Below, one piece after another: positions 15,378 to 24,234 of a DNA stretch of 37,170 nt. The stretch's first letter is position 1, and each line of letters opens with the position of its first letter. The position numbers and the translations under genes are program-made. A model generated the notes under the pieces. It made no database searches and was not told the origin of the DNA. It was given only the letters and a program-made list of their open reading frames with translations. Origin of the DNA: Chloroflexota bacterium (GTDB lineage: Bacteria; Chloroflexota; Anaerolineae; Aggregatilineales; Phototrophicaceae); assembly GCA_026713245.1 (NCBI GenBank), contig JAPOOU010000247.1, positions 1 through 37,170 of the forward strand. The letters are read 5' to 3'.

Positions 15378-16412
15378 GTGAAAGCGCTTGTCAAGGCAAA
15401 AGCAGCGCCCGGTATTTGGCTGCAAGAGATTCCCGCGCCCGAAGTCGGGCCCGACGATGTTCGCATTCGTGTCATGCGCGCGTCCATCTGTGGCACGGAT
15501 GTTCACATCTACGAATGGGACGAATGGGCGCGGAACACGGTTCCAATTCCCATGACCGTCGGGCACGAGTTTAGCGGCGTGATTGATGCCCTGGGCGAAA
15601 ATGTCGATCGGCTGCAGATTGGTCAGCGCGTGAGCGGCGAGGGGCATATCATTGGCCGGCGCAGTCGCAACGTCCGCGCGGGCCGCTTTCACCTGGACCC
15701 GGATACTCGTGGCGTCGGCGTCAATCGTCCGGGCGCCTTTGCCGAATACCTGGTCATTCCAGCTTTCAACGTCATTCCCCTGCCGGATGATCTTCCCCTG
15801 GAAATCGGCGCCATCCTCGATCCCCTGGGCAATGCCGTTCACAGCATTCTTTCTTTTGATGTCATCGGCGAGGACGTGCTCATCACCGGGGCCGGCCCCA
15901 TCGGCGCCATGGCAGCCGCAGTCGCGCGCTTCGCCAAGGCTCGTCATGTCGTGCTTACCGATATCAACCCCTATCGTCTGGCGCTGGCGCAGAAGGTCAC
16001 CGATGTACGGACCGTTAACGTGCTGGAAGAAGATCTGCGCGATGTCATGACGGAACTCGGGATGCGCGAAGGCTTTGATATCGGGCTGGAAATGAGCGGC
16101 AGTCCGCAGGCTTTTGAGCAAATGGTCGATACCATGATCATGGGCGGCGTCATCGGCATGGTCGGCATCCCGCCGGGGCGCACAGAAGTGGACTGGACCA
16201 AGATCATTTTCAAAGCGCTGACCATCAAAGCCATCTATGGACGCGAGATGTTTGATACCTGGTACAAGATGCTGGCAATCATTGAGGAGGGCCTGGACCT
16301 GGCGCCGATCATCACGCATCGCTACCCAGCCAGCGACTTTGAAAAAGGCTTTTCGGTCATGCGGAGCGGGCAATCGGGCAAGGTCATTCTCGACTGGGAA
16401 GCGGTCAACTGA
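15378..16412 (+). CDS. tdh: L-threonine 3-dehydrogenase lacking the structural zinc site
   Basis: 344 aa medium-chain dehydrogenase that oxidises L-threonine to 2-amino-3-ketobutyrate with NAD+, feeding Kbl. It follows E. coli Tdh closely: [17 protein letters not shown] with catalytic zinc Cys38, GHEFSG with His63/Glu64, [75 protein letters not shown] and [14 protein letters not shown]. In E. coli Tdh the lobe has Cys at 93, 96, 99 and 107; here those positions are Gly, Ser, Val and Asp, while the residues between (RN, R.GR.HL) are kept. The structural zinc must be absent; the catalytic site looks intact. GTG start, SD from the R1 repeat. Forms an operon with kbl and the next dehydrogenase. 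Confidence 0.92.
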   Translation: MKALVKAKAAPGIWLQEIPAPEVGPDDVRIRVMRASICGTDVHIYEWDEWARNTVPIPMTVGHEFSGVIDALGENVDRLQIGQRVSGEGHIIGRRSRNVRAGRFHLDPDTRGVGVNRPGAFAEYLVIPAFNVIPLPDDLPLEIGAILDPLGNAVHSILSFDVIGEDVLITGAGPIGAMAAAVARFAKARHVVLTDINPYRLALAQKVTDVRTVNVLEEDLRDVMTELGMREGFDIGLEMSGSPQAFEQMVDTMIMGGVIGMVGIPPGRTEVDWTKIIFKALTIKAIYGREMFDTWYKMLAIIEEGLDLAPIITHRYPASDFEKGFSVMRSGQSGKVILDWEAVN

Positions 16413-16458
16413 AGGCCGCGCCAAGTAAACGGACAGGCCGCGGCAAAGGAACCGTATC

Positions 16459-17460
16459 ATGAAGACACTCGAAATGGCGGGCGATTCGAAAGTACGCGTG
16501 CTTGTGCGAGAAGCGCCCCCGCCACAAGCTGGACAAGTGATCATAGAAACGGCGGCGTCGGCGATCTGTGGCAGCGAAATGTATCGCTACCGCGGCGATG
16601 GCGTGGCCGGCGGCAACGGCGGTCACGAAGCGGTCGGCCTGGTCGCGGTCTTGGGCGACGGCGTCAGCAACGTCGCGGTCGGGCAGCGCGTCGGCGTCAG
16701 CGCGGTAGTGGGCTGTGGCGACTGTCGGCAATGCGATGCCGGGCGCTACACCTGGTGCGACAACAACAGGAGCTACAGCCAGATGCACGCCGAGCAGTTT
16801 GTCATCCCGGCCCGCGCCTGCAATATCCTGCCCGATGATCTGCCCTGGGAGGATGCGGCGCTGCTCACCGGCGACGGCATGGGACTGCCCTACCACACGT
16901 ATAAACGGACAAGAGATGCCGGAATCCAAACCGTCGCCGTCATCGGACTGGGACCGATCGGCTTGGGCAACGTGCTGCTACAGTCCCACATCGGCCGGCG
17001 CGTCATCGGCGTCGATATCGTCGACTATCGCTTGAAGCTGGCGAAGCAACTGGGCGCCGATGTCGTTGTCAAATCGGATGATACGCTCATCGAGCGCATA
17101 CGGGACCTGACCGGCGGCATCGGCGCCGATGTCGCGATCATGTGCGCTGGACGCGCCGAAGCGGTGGCCGACGCTTTCCTGGCGGCGCGCAAGGGTGGCA
17201 CGGTCGTCTTTAACGGCGAGTTAAACCAGGCCGTGCTGGCGCCCAGCCGCGATTTCATCCGGCGCGATATCACCGCTATCGGCTGCTGGTACTACCATTT
17301 TCACGATTTTCATGACATGCTGGCGCTCTATCGAAACGGGCTGGATATCGGCAAGTTGATCACGCATCAGTTCCCGCTGAGCGAAGCCGATACCGCCTTT
17401 GATCTATTCAGCCGCGGTTTGACCGGCAAGGTGCTGCTGCGCCCTAGTTGCCGCGCCTGA
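16459..17460 (+). CDS. Zinc-dependent alcohol/polyol dehydrogenase (MDR family)
   Basis: 333 aa. Catalytic zinc residues C37 (SAICGSE) and H56/E57 (GGHEAVG); a complete structural zinc set C86, C89, C92, C100 (GCGDCRQCDAGRYTWC), in contrast to the Tdh before it. Rossmann motif GLGPIGLGN, then D at the end of beta-2 (VIGVDIVDYRLKLAKQLGAD), which suggests NAD+ over NADP+. C-terminal HQFPLSEADTAFDLF and SRGLTGKVLL are standard. SD AAAGGA (16445-16450). The 46-bp distance to tdh implies one operon. Substrate unknown; a sugar alcohol, a 1,2-diol such as propanediol, or an amino-acid-derived alcohol are all possible. Confidence 0.82.
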   Translation: MKTLEMAGDSKVRVLVREAPPPQAGQVIIETAASAICGSEMYRYRGDGVAGGNGGHEAVGLVAVLGDGVSNVAVGQRVGVSAVVGCGDCRQCDAGRYTWCDNNRSYSQMHAEQFVIPARACNILPDDLPWEDAALLTGDGMGLPYHTYKRTRDAGIQTVAVIGLGPIGLGNVLLQSHIGRRVIGVDIVDYRLKLAKQLGADVVVKSDDTLIERIRDLTGGIGADVAIMCAGRAEAVADAFLAARKGGTVVFNGELNQAVLAPSRDFIRRDITAIGCWYYHFHDFHDMLALYRNGLDIGKLITHQFPLSEADTAFDLFSRGLTGKVLLRPSCRA

Positions 17461-17571
17461 AGTTACGGCGCGATTTGGCCTGCGCCCCCGGAGGTTAATC
17501 TCTGTCCAGTTTATAACTATGCCCGTCGCCATCGGGTTGAAGCGATTACCCTGGCATGCGCCGCTCCGTTT

Positions 17572-17601
17572 TTGCAGGATTATATTCACTTGCGCTACAC
17601 T
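17572..17601 (+). promoter_or_regulatory. Possible promoter of the first Dpp-type transporter operon
   Basis: TTGCAG (17572-17577), an 18-bp spacer, TACACT (17596-17601). Both boxes deviate from consensus at two positions. It would give a leader of about 37 nt to the ATG at 17645. The preceding 17461-17570 shows no gene; TGTCCAGTTTATAA at 17502-17515 resembles the IS end near 67, but the match is short. Confidence 0.35.
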
Positions 17602-17644
17602 GTATTGTGTCTGTATTTGTTTCAATAGACTAAAGGATAAAAGC

Positions 17645-19558
17645 ATGTACAGGAGAACTTTGATTCTATTTGCTATGCTGTCCCTGCTTGTGACTGTGGG
17701 TTTCGTCACCGGCCAGGACATGTACAGCGAAGCGCCGTCATTGGCGGAGATGGTCGCCGCCGGCGAACTCCCGCCCGTCGATGAGCGCCTGCCCGACGAA
17801 CCACTGGTGGTCGAGCCGGTCGAGGAAATCGGCCAGTACGGCGGCACATGGCGCCTGGTCGACAATAACGACAGCAACGGCTGGACACAAATGACTATCG
17901 GCGTGGAACCATTCTTGAAATGGAACCGCGATGTCAATGGCTTCCGTCCCAATATCGTCACCAGTTGGGAATGGAACGACGACGCCACCGAATTGACGGC
18001 CAACTTCCGCCAAGGCATCAAATGGTCGGACGGCGATCCGATGACCGTGGACGACTATCTATTCTGGTGGAACGATATGGTGCTCGATGAAGACGTGCCG
18101 GTGAACGCGCCCTTCGGCACCACCGTCCGCGGCGAGCTGATGTCAGTGGAAAAGGTCGACGACTACACGCTGAATTTCAGCTTCCCGCACTCCAACCCGC
18201 TGTTTATGGAGTACAAATCTCGCGGCGCCTACCATTCGTCGATTCACATCGTTCCAGAACACTATATGCGGCAATTCCACCCCGCATATAGCGACGCCGA
18301 GGACGCCACCGAGCTGGTCAACCGCTACAACTTCGGCAGCCGTATGCACTATCCGGACAAACCAACACTCTCAGCCTGGATGGTCGTGGATTATGCCCCC
18401 AGCCAGCGGCTGGTGTTGGAACGGAATCCCTACTACTGGAAGGTCGACACCGAAGGCAACCAGTTGCCGTATATTGACCGACTGGATATCGAGATTCCCC
18501 AGGGAAGCGCTACCGAGCTGGTTGCCCTCAAGGGCATCGCCGGGGAACTGGATATGCAAGTCCGCGATGTGGACCTGCTGGATGTGCCGCTCGTGCTGGA
18601 AAATCAGGAAGCGGGCGACTACCGCGTCATTATGTGGAGCCGCGGGGACTACGCCTGGCCCTGGATCATTCCCATGTACGACTATCCGGATGAAGACATC
18701 CTTGATCTGATGTACACCAAAGAATTCCGCCAAGCCATGTCCCACGCCATCAACCGCGACCGCATCAACGAAATCACATCGCTCGGCCTCGCGACCGCGC
18801 GCCAATTCTCCTTGAGCGCGGAAAGCCCGGAATTCCAGACGCCGGAGGGCCAGGAATTCTATCAGACATGGGCTGCTTCCTACGCCAGTTACGATCCCGA
18901 ATTAGCCGGCTCCCTGCTTGATGGCATCGGCGTCGTAGACGCCGACGGCGATGGCTGGCGCGATCGGCCCGATGGCACGGCCCTGGAACTCATCGTCGAT
19001 ATTCCCGCCGCCGACACCGGTTCCATCGACCGCATGGACTTGGTCAAAGAAGATTGGGATGCCGTCGGTTTGAAGACCGTGCTCAACATCATCGCCTGGG
19101 AAGTCGTAGACGCGCGCGCCCTGGCGGGCGAGATCATGATTCGCGCCTGGGGCAGCGCCGCCGCCTGGGGCTTGGTCTCGGCGGCCACCGTGTGGACGCC
19201 GATCGAAGGCGTGACCTATTCCGTTGGTGGCGCCAGAATCGGCGACTATTACAATTCCGGTGGCGAACGTGGCGTGGCGCCGCGTCCGGGCTCCATGCTC
19301 GAACAGCTTCAGGATGCCTACACCGAGCTGATCAGCATCGTCGATCCCGCCGAGCGCAGCGCCAGACTGCTGGAAGCCTATCAGATCCATATCGACGAAG
19401 GTCCCATCACCATTGGCACCATTGGTGAACATCCCAGCCCGGTCATCGTGAAGAACAACTTCCGCAATGTCCCAGACTTCGGCTTGGTGGCCGGCTGGGA
19501 CTTGGCCTTCCCCGGCACCGCCGATCCGGAACAGTTCTTCTTCGATCAGGACGGCTAG
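17645..19558 (+). CDS. ABC transporter substrate-binding protein, family 5 (system I)
   Basis: 637 aa. Signal peptide in residues 1-22 (MYRRTLILFAMLSLLVTVGF), no lipobox Cys. The mature N-terminus YSEAPSLAEMVAAGELPPV is shared almost word for word with the system II protein at 25365. Family-5 marks: QYGGTWR, FRQGIKWSDGDPMTVDDYLFWW, FSFPHSNP, VLERNPYYWKVDTEGNQLPYID, and FRQAMSHAINRDRINEI. The group binds peptides in Dpp/Opp systems but oligosaccharides in many thermophiles and Chloroflexota; context favours a carbohydrate but does not prove it. AAAGGA (17632-17637) fixes the start at 17645, not the upstream ATG at 17519. Tail FFFDQDG. A GC-rich hairpin follows before the permease genes, likely protecting the binding-protein message. 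Confidence 0.88.
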   Translation: MYRRTLILFAMLSLLVTVGFVTGQDMYSEAPSLAEMVAAGELPPVDERLPDEPLVVEPVEEIGQYGGTWRLVDNNDSNGWTQMTIGVEPFLKWNRDVNGFRPNIVTSWEWNDDATELTANFRQGIKWSDGDPMTVDDYLFWWNDMVLDEDVPVNAPFGTTVRGELMSVEKVDDYTLNFSFPHSNPLFMEYKSRGAYHSSIHIVPEHYMRQFHPAYSDAEDATELVNRYNFGSRMHYPDKPTLSAWMVVDYAPSQRLVLERNPYYWKVDTEGNQLPYIDRLDIEIPQGSATELVALKGIAGELDMQVRDVDLLDVPLVLENQEAGDYRVIMWSRGDYAWPWIIPMYDYPDEDILDLMYTKEFRQAMSHAINRDRINEITSLGLATARQFSLSAESPEFQTPEGQEFYQTWAASYASYDPELAGSLLDGIGVVDADGDGWRDRPDGTALELIVDIPAADTGSIDRMDLVKEDWDAVGLKTVLNIIAWEVVDARALAGEIMIRAWGSAAAWGLVSAATVWTPIEGVTYSVGGARIGDYYNSGGERGVAPRPGSMLEQLQDAYTELISIVDPAERSARLLEAYQIHIDEGPITIGTIGEHPSPVIVKNNFRNVPDFGLVAGWDLAFPGTADPEQFFFDQDG

Positions 19559-19583
19559 CCTGTCGTTCCCAATCAAGCATTCT

Positions 19584-19610
19584 CCCCCTCTCCCCTTGTG
19601 GGAGAGGGGG
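19584..19610. repeat. R2 hairpin between binding protein and permease (system I)
   Basis: Arms CCCCCTCTCCC (19584-19594) and GGGAGAGGGGG (19600-19610), 5-nt loop, perfect 11-bp stem, then CCGGGGGTGAGGGG. A typical R2 unit. Its position behind the binding-protein stop is the same as for the hairpins at 11962-12048 and 27303-27337. Confidence 0.7.
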
Positions 19611-19646
19611 CCGGGGGTGAGGGGACGGACTGAAAGCTAACTCGCC

Positions 19647-20630
19647 ATGGGCAGATACATCCTGCGCCGCGTAGTCGCCCTCCTGCCGACGCTGCTGCTT
19701 ATCACCATCTTCGGCTTTATGGTCATGGAAGCGCCGGAGGGTGACTACGTAACCAGTTACATCATCCGCGAATACGGGCATGGCAACACCGAGGCGGCGA
19801 GAATCGAAGACCAACTCCGCGAATTCCTCGCCCTGGATCGCCCAGTACTTGAGCGCTTCCTTACCTGGCTGGGACGATTCGCCCAGGGCGACTTTGGCGA
19901 TTCCTTCGACCTGCGCCGCCCCGTCCGCGACATCCTTAGCGACCGCATCGGCCTCACACTCACCATCTCGCTGGCGACCTTCGCCATCTCCTGGGGCATC
20001 GGCATCCCGCTCGGCGTCTACTCCGCCACCCATCAATACTCCAAAACCGACAACTTCCTGACCACCGTCACCTTCGTCGGCTTGGGCCTGCCCGACTTTC
20101 TCTTGGCCCTGGCCTTTCTCATCCTCGGCTGGCAGCTGACTGGCGAGGTGCTGACGGGTTTGCAATCAGTCGAATTTCTCGATCAGCCCTGGTCGACGGC
20201 CAAGCTGCTCGACTTGCTGAAACATATGTTCATACCCGTGTTCGCCGTCGTCATCACCGGCACCGCCTGGGTCATGCGTGTCATGCGCGGCAACCTGCTC
20301 GACCAACTTGGCCGCAATTACATCGTAACCCTGCGCGCAAAGGGTGTGCCGGAGCGCGTCATTATTTGGAAGCATGCCGTCAAAAACTCGCTGCACCCGC
20401 TGATCGCGGCGCTGGGGCAAACCCTGGCCTGGCTGATCAACGGCTTCACCATCACCAGCATCGTGCTTGAACTGCCCACCATCCAGACCGTCTATCTCAA
20501 CGCCACCCTGCAGCAAGATGTTTATCTGGCCGGCACAATTCTTATTCTCATCGGTGTTCTGGTTCTTATGGGTACGCTATTGGCGGATATCCTATTGGCG
20601 TGGATGGACCCGCGCATCCGCTACGAATGA
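19647..20630 (+). CDS. Dpp/Opp-type ABC permease B (system I)
   Basis: 327 aa. First of two channel subunits. MGRYILRRVVALLPTLLLIT is the usual first membrane segment of DppB-type proteins; a conserved external stretch follows (LALDRPVLERFLTWLGRFAQGDFGDSF). The EAA-loop for ATPase contact is seen as NYIVTLRAKGVPERVIIWKHAVKNSL near residues 229-254. Six membrane segments are expected. Ends with LADILLAWMDPRIRYE, the standard DppB tail. It lies 88 bp behind the binding protein across the R2 hairpin and 16 bp before permease C. No strong SD is visible. Confidence 0.9.
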   Translation: MGRYILRRVVALLPTLLLITIFGFMVMEAPEGDYVTSYIIREYGHGNTEAARIEDQLREFLALDRPVLERFLTWLGRFAQGDFGDSFDLRRPVRDILSDRIGLTLTISLATFAISWGIGIPLGVYSATHQYSKTDNFLTTVTFVGLGLPDFLLALAFLILGWQLTGEVLTGLQSVEFLDQPWSTAKLLDLLKHMFIPVFAVVITGTAWVMRVMRGNLLDQLGRNYIVTLRAKGVPERVIIWKHAVKNSLHPLIAALGQTLAWLINGFTITSIVLELPTIQTVYLNATLQQDVYLAGTILILIGVLVLMGTLLADILLAWMDPRIRYE

Positions 20631-20646
20631 GGCGAGCGAATTAGCG

Positions 20647-21786
20647 ATGCATGCGCCTGAGATTCCGCACGACCATATCGCTTACGCCGACCTGGAGAGC
20701 GTCGAGATCGACGTCATGTCCGTCCGCCGCTTGATGTGGCTGCGCTTCAAACGCAACCGCCTCGCGCTCATCGGCAGCGTCGTTCTTGTATTCATGTACC
20801 TCGCGGCTGTCTTCGCCGGTTTCATCGGTCCTTATGGCTTGCGCGAGACCCACGAGAAATTCCCGGCATCGCCGCCATTGCTGCCGCGCTTCGTCGACGA
20901 AGGGGGAAACTTCAGCTTCCGCCCCTTTGTCTACGCGATGGAATCGAAAGTCGATCCCGCGACATTCAAGCGCGTCCAAACGCCCAACACCGACGTGAAA
21001 CACTATCTGCACTTCTTCGCGCGCGGTACGCCCTACACCATCCTCGGCTTCATCGAATCGGACCTTCATCTCTTCCATGTCGATGAACCGGCCAAGGTAT
21101 TCCTGCTAGGCACCGACAAGCAAGGCCGCGATCTCTTTTCCCGCATCTTCTTCGGCGCCCAAGTCTCGCTCACGGTCGGCTTGGTCGGCGTCAGCTTGAG
21201 CTTGATTTTCGGCACACTCATCGGCATCGCCGGCGGCTACTTCGGGGGCCTCTTTGATAATGTGACGCAGCGCATGATCGAAGTCCTGATCTCTTTCCCC
21301 CAGATTCCGCTCTGGCTGGCTTTGGCGGCGCTGATTCCACCAACCTGGTCATCGGTGCAGCGCTTCTTCGCCATCTCAATCGTACTGTCGCTGGTGAACT
21401 GGGGCGGTTTGTCGCGCCAGGTCCGAGGCATGGTCTACGCCCTGCGCGAGGAGGACTACGTCATCGCCGCCCGTTACGCCAGCGCCTCGGATTGGCGCAT
21501 CATCACCAGGCACTTGCTGCCCAATACCTTGAGCCATATCCTCGTCATAGCCACGATTTCCATTCCCGCCATGATCCTGGGCGAAACCGCGCTCAGTTTC
21601 CTCGGTCTGGGCATCCAGCCGCCCATGACCAGTTGGGGTTTGCTGCTCAACCAGGCCCAGCACACTCGCGTCCTTATTCAACAGCCCTGGCTCTTGACAC
21701 CGGCGCTCTTCGTGGTCGCCAGCATCATTTCCTTTAACTTCCTGGGCGACGGGCTACGCGATGCCGCCGATCCCTTCGCGAATTAA
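20647..21786 (+). CDS. Dpp/Opp-type ABC permease C with enlarged external loop (system I)
   Basis: 379 aa from ATG 20647. Second channel subunit. The usual DppC start (RLMWLRFKRNRLALIGSVVL) is followed after the first membrane segment by about 100 extra residues (from GLRETHEKFPA to DLHLFHVDEPAKVF) before the canonical LLGTDKQGRDLFSRIFFGAQ. Ordinary DppC is near 300 aa. The EAA-like loop is EEDYVIAARYASASDWRIITRHLLPN; the tail SFNFLGDGLRDAADP is standard. A similar insert occurs in the system II partner. An upstream in-frame ATG at 20467 lies wholly within permease B and is rejected. Confidence 0.9.
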   Translation: MHAPEIPHDHIAYADLESVEIDVMSVRRLMWLRFKRNRLALIGSVVLVFMYLAAVFAGFIGPYGLRETHEKFPASPPLLPRFVDEGGNFSFRPFVYAMESKVDPATFKRVQTPNTDVKHYLHFFARGTPYTILGFIESDLHLFHVDEPAKVFLLGTDKQGRDLFSRIFFGAQVSLTVGLVGVSLSLIFGTLIGIAGGYFGGLFDNVTQRMIEVLISFPQIPLWLALAALIPPTWSSVQRFFAISIVLSLVNWGGLSRQVRGMVYALREEDYVIAARYASASDWRIITRHLLPNTLSHILVIATISIPAMILGETALSFLGLGIQPPMTSWGLLLNQAQHTRVLIQQPWLLTPALFVVASIISFNFLGDGLRDAADPFAN

Positions 21787-21791
21787 CTGAC

Positions 21792-22856
21792 ATGCCCGCG
21801 AATCCCTACATACTTGAAGTCAAGGACCTCAAGACGCATTTTTTCACCGAGCAGGGCGTCGTGCCGGCCGTCGACGGCGTCAGCCTGCAGATCAAACGCG
21901 GCGGTACGCTCGGCGTACTCGGCGAGAGCGGTTGCGGCAAATCGGTAACCGGCTTCTCCATCCTGCGCCTGGTGCGCCCGCCGGGGGAGATCGTCGCCGG
22001 CCAAATCCGTTATTATGGCCGCGACACGGTTAATGGAGACGACCTCGCCCAGATTGATGCCACCAGCGAAGAGATGCGGCAGATGCGCGGTTCGGAAATC
22101 GCCATGGTCTTCCAGGAACCGATGACATCGCTTGATCCGCTCTTCACCGTCGGCAACCAGATCATGGAAGCCATTCTCTATCATCAAGATGTCAGCAAAG
22201 CGGAAGCGCGCAAGATCGCCATCGAGACGCTCGACAAAGTCCGCATGCCACAGCCGCGCGAGATGATCAAGAAGTACCCGCACCAGCTTTCCGGCGGGAT
22301 GCGCCAGCGCGTGGTGATCGCCATGGCCTTATCCTGTCGCCCCAAGCTGCTGATCGCCGACGAGCCGACAACCGCTCTCGACGTCACGACCGAAGCGCAG
22401 ATCCTGGAACTAATGCGAGAATTGCAGGACGAATTGGGCATGGCTATCATGTTCATCACCCACGACCTGGGCGTCATCGCAGAAATGGCGGAGGAAGTGG
22501 CCGTCATGTACCTGGGCAAGGTCGTGGAGCAAAGCGATATCGAGTCGCTCTTCAACGATCCCCAACACCCTTATACAAAAGCCTTGATGCAATCGATTCC
22601 CAAAGTTGGGCAGAAGGCCGAAGGGCGGCTCGAGACCATCCGCGGCATGGTGCCATCGCCGCGAAACATACCGACCGGATGTCCATTCCATCCGCGCTGC
22701 GCGAGCTTCATGCCGGGCACTTGCGACACAAAGCCCCCGCAACTGAAGCAATCCAGGCCCGGGCATTGGGTGAGTTGCTTCTTGTACGAGGACGGAGGCG
22801 CCGGCTATTCATCTACCCCACCCCCGGCCCCTCCCCAAAGCGTTGGAGAGGGGTGA
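21792..22856 (+). CDS. Dpp/Opp-type ABC ATPase D (system I), C-terminus built from an R2 repeat
   Basis: 354 aa. Walker [11 protein letters not shown] (near 38-47), Q-loop MVFQEPMTSLDP, signature LSGGMRQRV, Walker [16 protein letters not shown]-loop ITHDLGV, and the C-terminal Cys-containing oligopeptide-transporter ATPase domain (PTGCPFHPRCASFMPGTC), where such cysteines often hold an Fe-S cluster. After that domain the frame runs straight into the R2 palindrome at 22828-22853 and stops at the TGA that follows it, so the last residues STPPPAPPQSVGEG are encoded by the repeat. The natural stop was evidently lost. Function is probably unharmed because the conserved domains are complete. Confidence 0.9.
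   Translation: MPANPYILEVKDLKTHFFTEQGVVPAVDGVSLQIKRGGTLGVLGESGCGKSVTGFSILRLVRPPGEIVAGQIRYYGRDTVNGDDLAQIDATSEEMRQMRGSEIAMVFQEPMTSLDPLFTVGNQIMEAILYHQDVSKAEARKIAIETLDKVRMPQPREMIKKYPHQLSGGMRQRVVIAMALSCRPKLLIADEPTTALDVTTEAQILELMRELQDELGMAIMFITHDLGVIAEMAEEVAVMYLGKVVEQSDIESLFNDPQHPYTKALMQSIPKVGQKAEGRLETIRGMVPSPRNIPTGCPFHPRCASFMPGTCDTKPPQLKQSRPGHWVSCFLYEDGGAGYSSTPPPAPPQSVGEG
22828..22853. repeat. R2 hairpin overlapping the 3' end of the ATPase gene
   Basis: CCCCTCCCCAA (22828-22838) and TTGGAGAGGGG (22843-22853) pair with one mismatch around AGCG. The repeat begins inside the reading frame of the upstream ATPase (preceded by CCCCACCCCCGG) and ends directly before its stop codon at 22854-22856. Confidence 0.7.
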
Positions 22857-22984
22857 CTCTATGGCTGAGTTGATGAATCTCATCCCGCTCGATTCCACCC
22901 ATGCGCATTCGAGTGATTGCTCTACGCGGATCCGGGACCATGTATCCAGCCGAGCCAAAATCTACCGAGACGGAGGCGCCAGCC

Positions 22985-24007
22985 ATGACGGATGAGGGGC
23001 GCGTCGTGCTCGAAGTACAAAACCTCAAGAAATATTTTCCGATCACTGCGGGATTGCTGCGGCGCGTCGTCGGTCATGTTAAAGCGGTCGATGATGTGAC
23101 TTTTAGTATCCCGGAACGGACGACACTGGGTTTGGTCGGCGAAAGCGGCTGTGGCAAGACGACTGCCGCGCACACCATCATGCGCGGCCTGGAGCCAACC
23201 GGCGGCAAGGTCGTCTTCCACGATCGGCAATTGGGCGCTGTGGACCTCGCGACAGCCGACAAGGACACGCTTTACCAGGTGCGGCGTAATATGCAAATGG
23301 TCTTTCAGGATCCCAATTCCTCGCTCAATCCGCGCATGACCCTTCTTGACTTGATTGGCGAACCGCTGCTTGTCTACAAACAAGCCAAGGGCCAGGAATT
23401 GGTCGACCGCGTCGCCGAATTGCTCAATCACGTCGGCTTGCGTCCGGAATACATGCGGCGTTTTCCCCACGCCTTCAGCGGCGGCCAGCGTCAGCGCATC
23501 GGCATCGCGCGCGCCCTGGCATTGAACCCGCAATTCATTGTCGCCGACGAACCGACATCGGCGCTGGATGTCTCGATTCAAGCGCAGACACTGAACCTGC
23601 TGCAAGACTTGCAAGATGAATTCTCCTTGTCCTATCTCTTCATCGCCCATGATCTGAGCGTCGTGGAGCACATCAGCGATTTCGTCGCCGTCATGTACGT
23701 CGGCAAACTGGTCGAACATACCAACACGCATCGTCTCTATCACAACCCCAAGCATCCCTATACCGAAGCGCTGCTTTCCAGCATCCCGCGGCCCGATCCA
23801 ACTACCGCCAAAACACGCGTGCCGATAAAAGGCGAATTGCCGGACCCCGCCAATCCGCCAACGGGCTGCTATTTTCATCCGCGCTGCCCATATGCCGAAG
23901 CGCTCTGCACCCACGAGGAGCCGCCGCTGCAAGAGGTAGAGCCGGGGCATTACGCCGCTTGCCACTTTGCCGATAAGCTAAGTCTGCGCGGCGTCAACGA
24001 CTTTTGA
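22985..24007 (+). CDS. Dpp/Opp-type ABC ATPase F (system I)
   Basis: 340 aa. KYFPITAGLLRRVVGHVKAV is the typical DppF/OppF N-terminus. Walker A GESGCGKTT, Q-loop MVFQDPNSSLNPRMT, signature FSGGQRQRIGIARAL, Walker B FIVADEPTSALDVS, H-loop IAHDLSVVEH, and the C-terminal PTGCYFHPRCPYAEALC domain are all present. Start 22985 has GGAGG at 22972-22976; ATG 22940 is an alternative with poorer SD. Pairs with ATPase D to power the transporter. It ends the system I operon; 24008-24090 shows no T-run hairpin. Confidence 0.88.
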   Translation: MTDEGRVVLEVQNLKKYFPITAGLLRRVVGHVKAVDDVTFSIPERTTLGLVGESGCGKTTAAHTIMRGLEPTGGKVVFHDRQLGAVDLATADKDTLYQVRRNMQMVFQDPNSSLNPRMTLLDLIGEPLLVYKQAKGQELVDRVAELLNHVGLRPEYMRRFPHAFSGGQRQRIGIARALALNPQFIVADEPTSALDVSIQAQTLNLLQDLQDEFSLSYLFIAHDLSVVEHISDFVAVMYVGKLVEHTNTHRLYHNPKHPYTEALLSSIPRPDPTTAKTRVPIKGELPDPANPPTGCYFHPRCPYAEALCTHEEPPLQEVEPGHYAACHFADKLSLRGVNDF

Positions 24008-24094
24008 GCCATTGCCAGTAGCCCGCGACCTCATCAGCCGCGATTCGCAGCGCCTGCGCCCGAACAGGCCTTCAATTCTGGATTCTTTGACCAG

Positions 24095-24125
24095 ATTTGA
24101 CAAATGTGTTACGGTATGGTTAATC
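24095..24125 (+). promoter_or_regulatory. Possible promoter/operator of the LacI regulator
   Basis: TTGACA (24097-24102), a 17-bp spacer, TTAATC (24120-24125). The -35 lies inside an 11-bp palindrome ATTTGACAAAT (24095-24105). LacI-family regulators often repress themselves, so this is a candidate operator, although 11 bp is short for a LacI site. Confidence 0.4.
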
Positions 24126-24234
24126 GAATAACCCATGGAAGTCTTCATTACGATCAAGAAGCTGGCGAACGGGAGTAAACAGTCAGCGCAGGCCCAAATC
24201 AATAGTCGCTTTCTTGAAGCCCAGGACAGCAAAA

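Noticed and set aside
15354-16544. Minus-strand frame of 396 codons
   Set aside because: Mirror of tdh, with no SD or domain of its own.
17502-17515. Second IS end similar to the one near 67
   Set aside because: Only TGTCCAGTTT plus a few bases match; no partner end or transposase is nearby.
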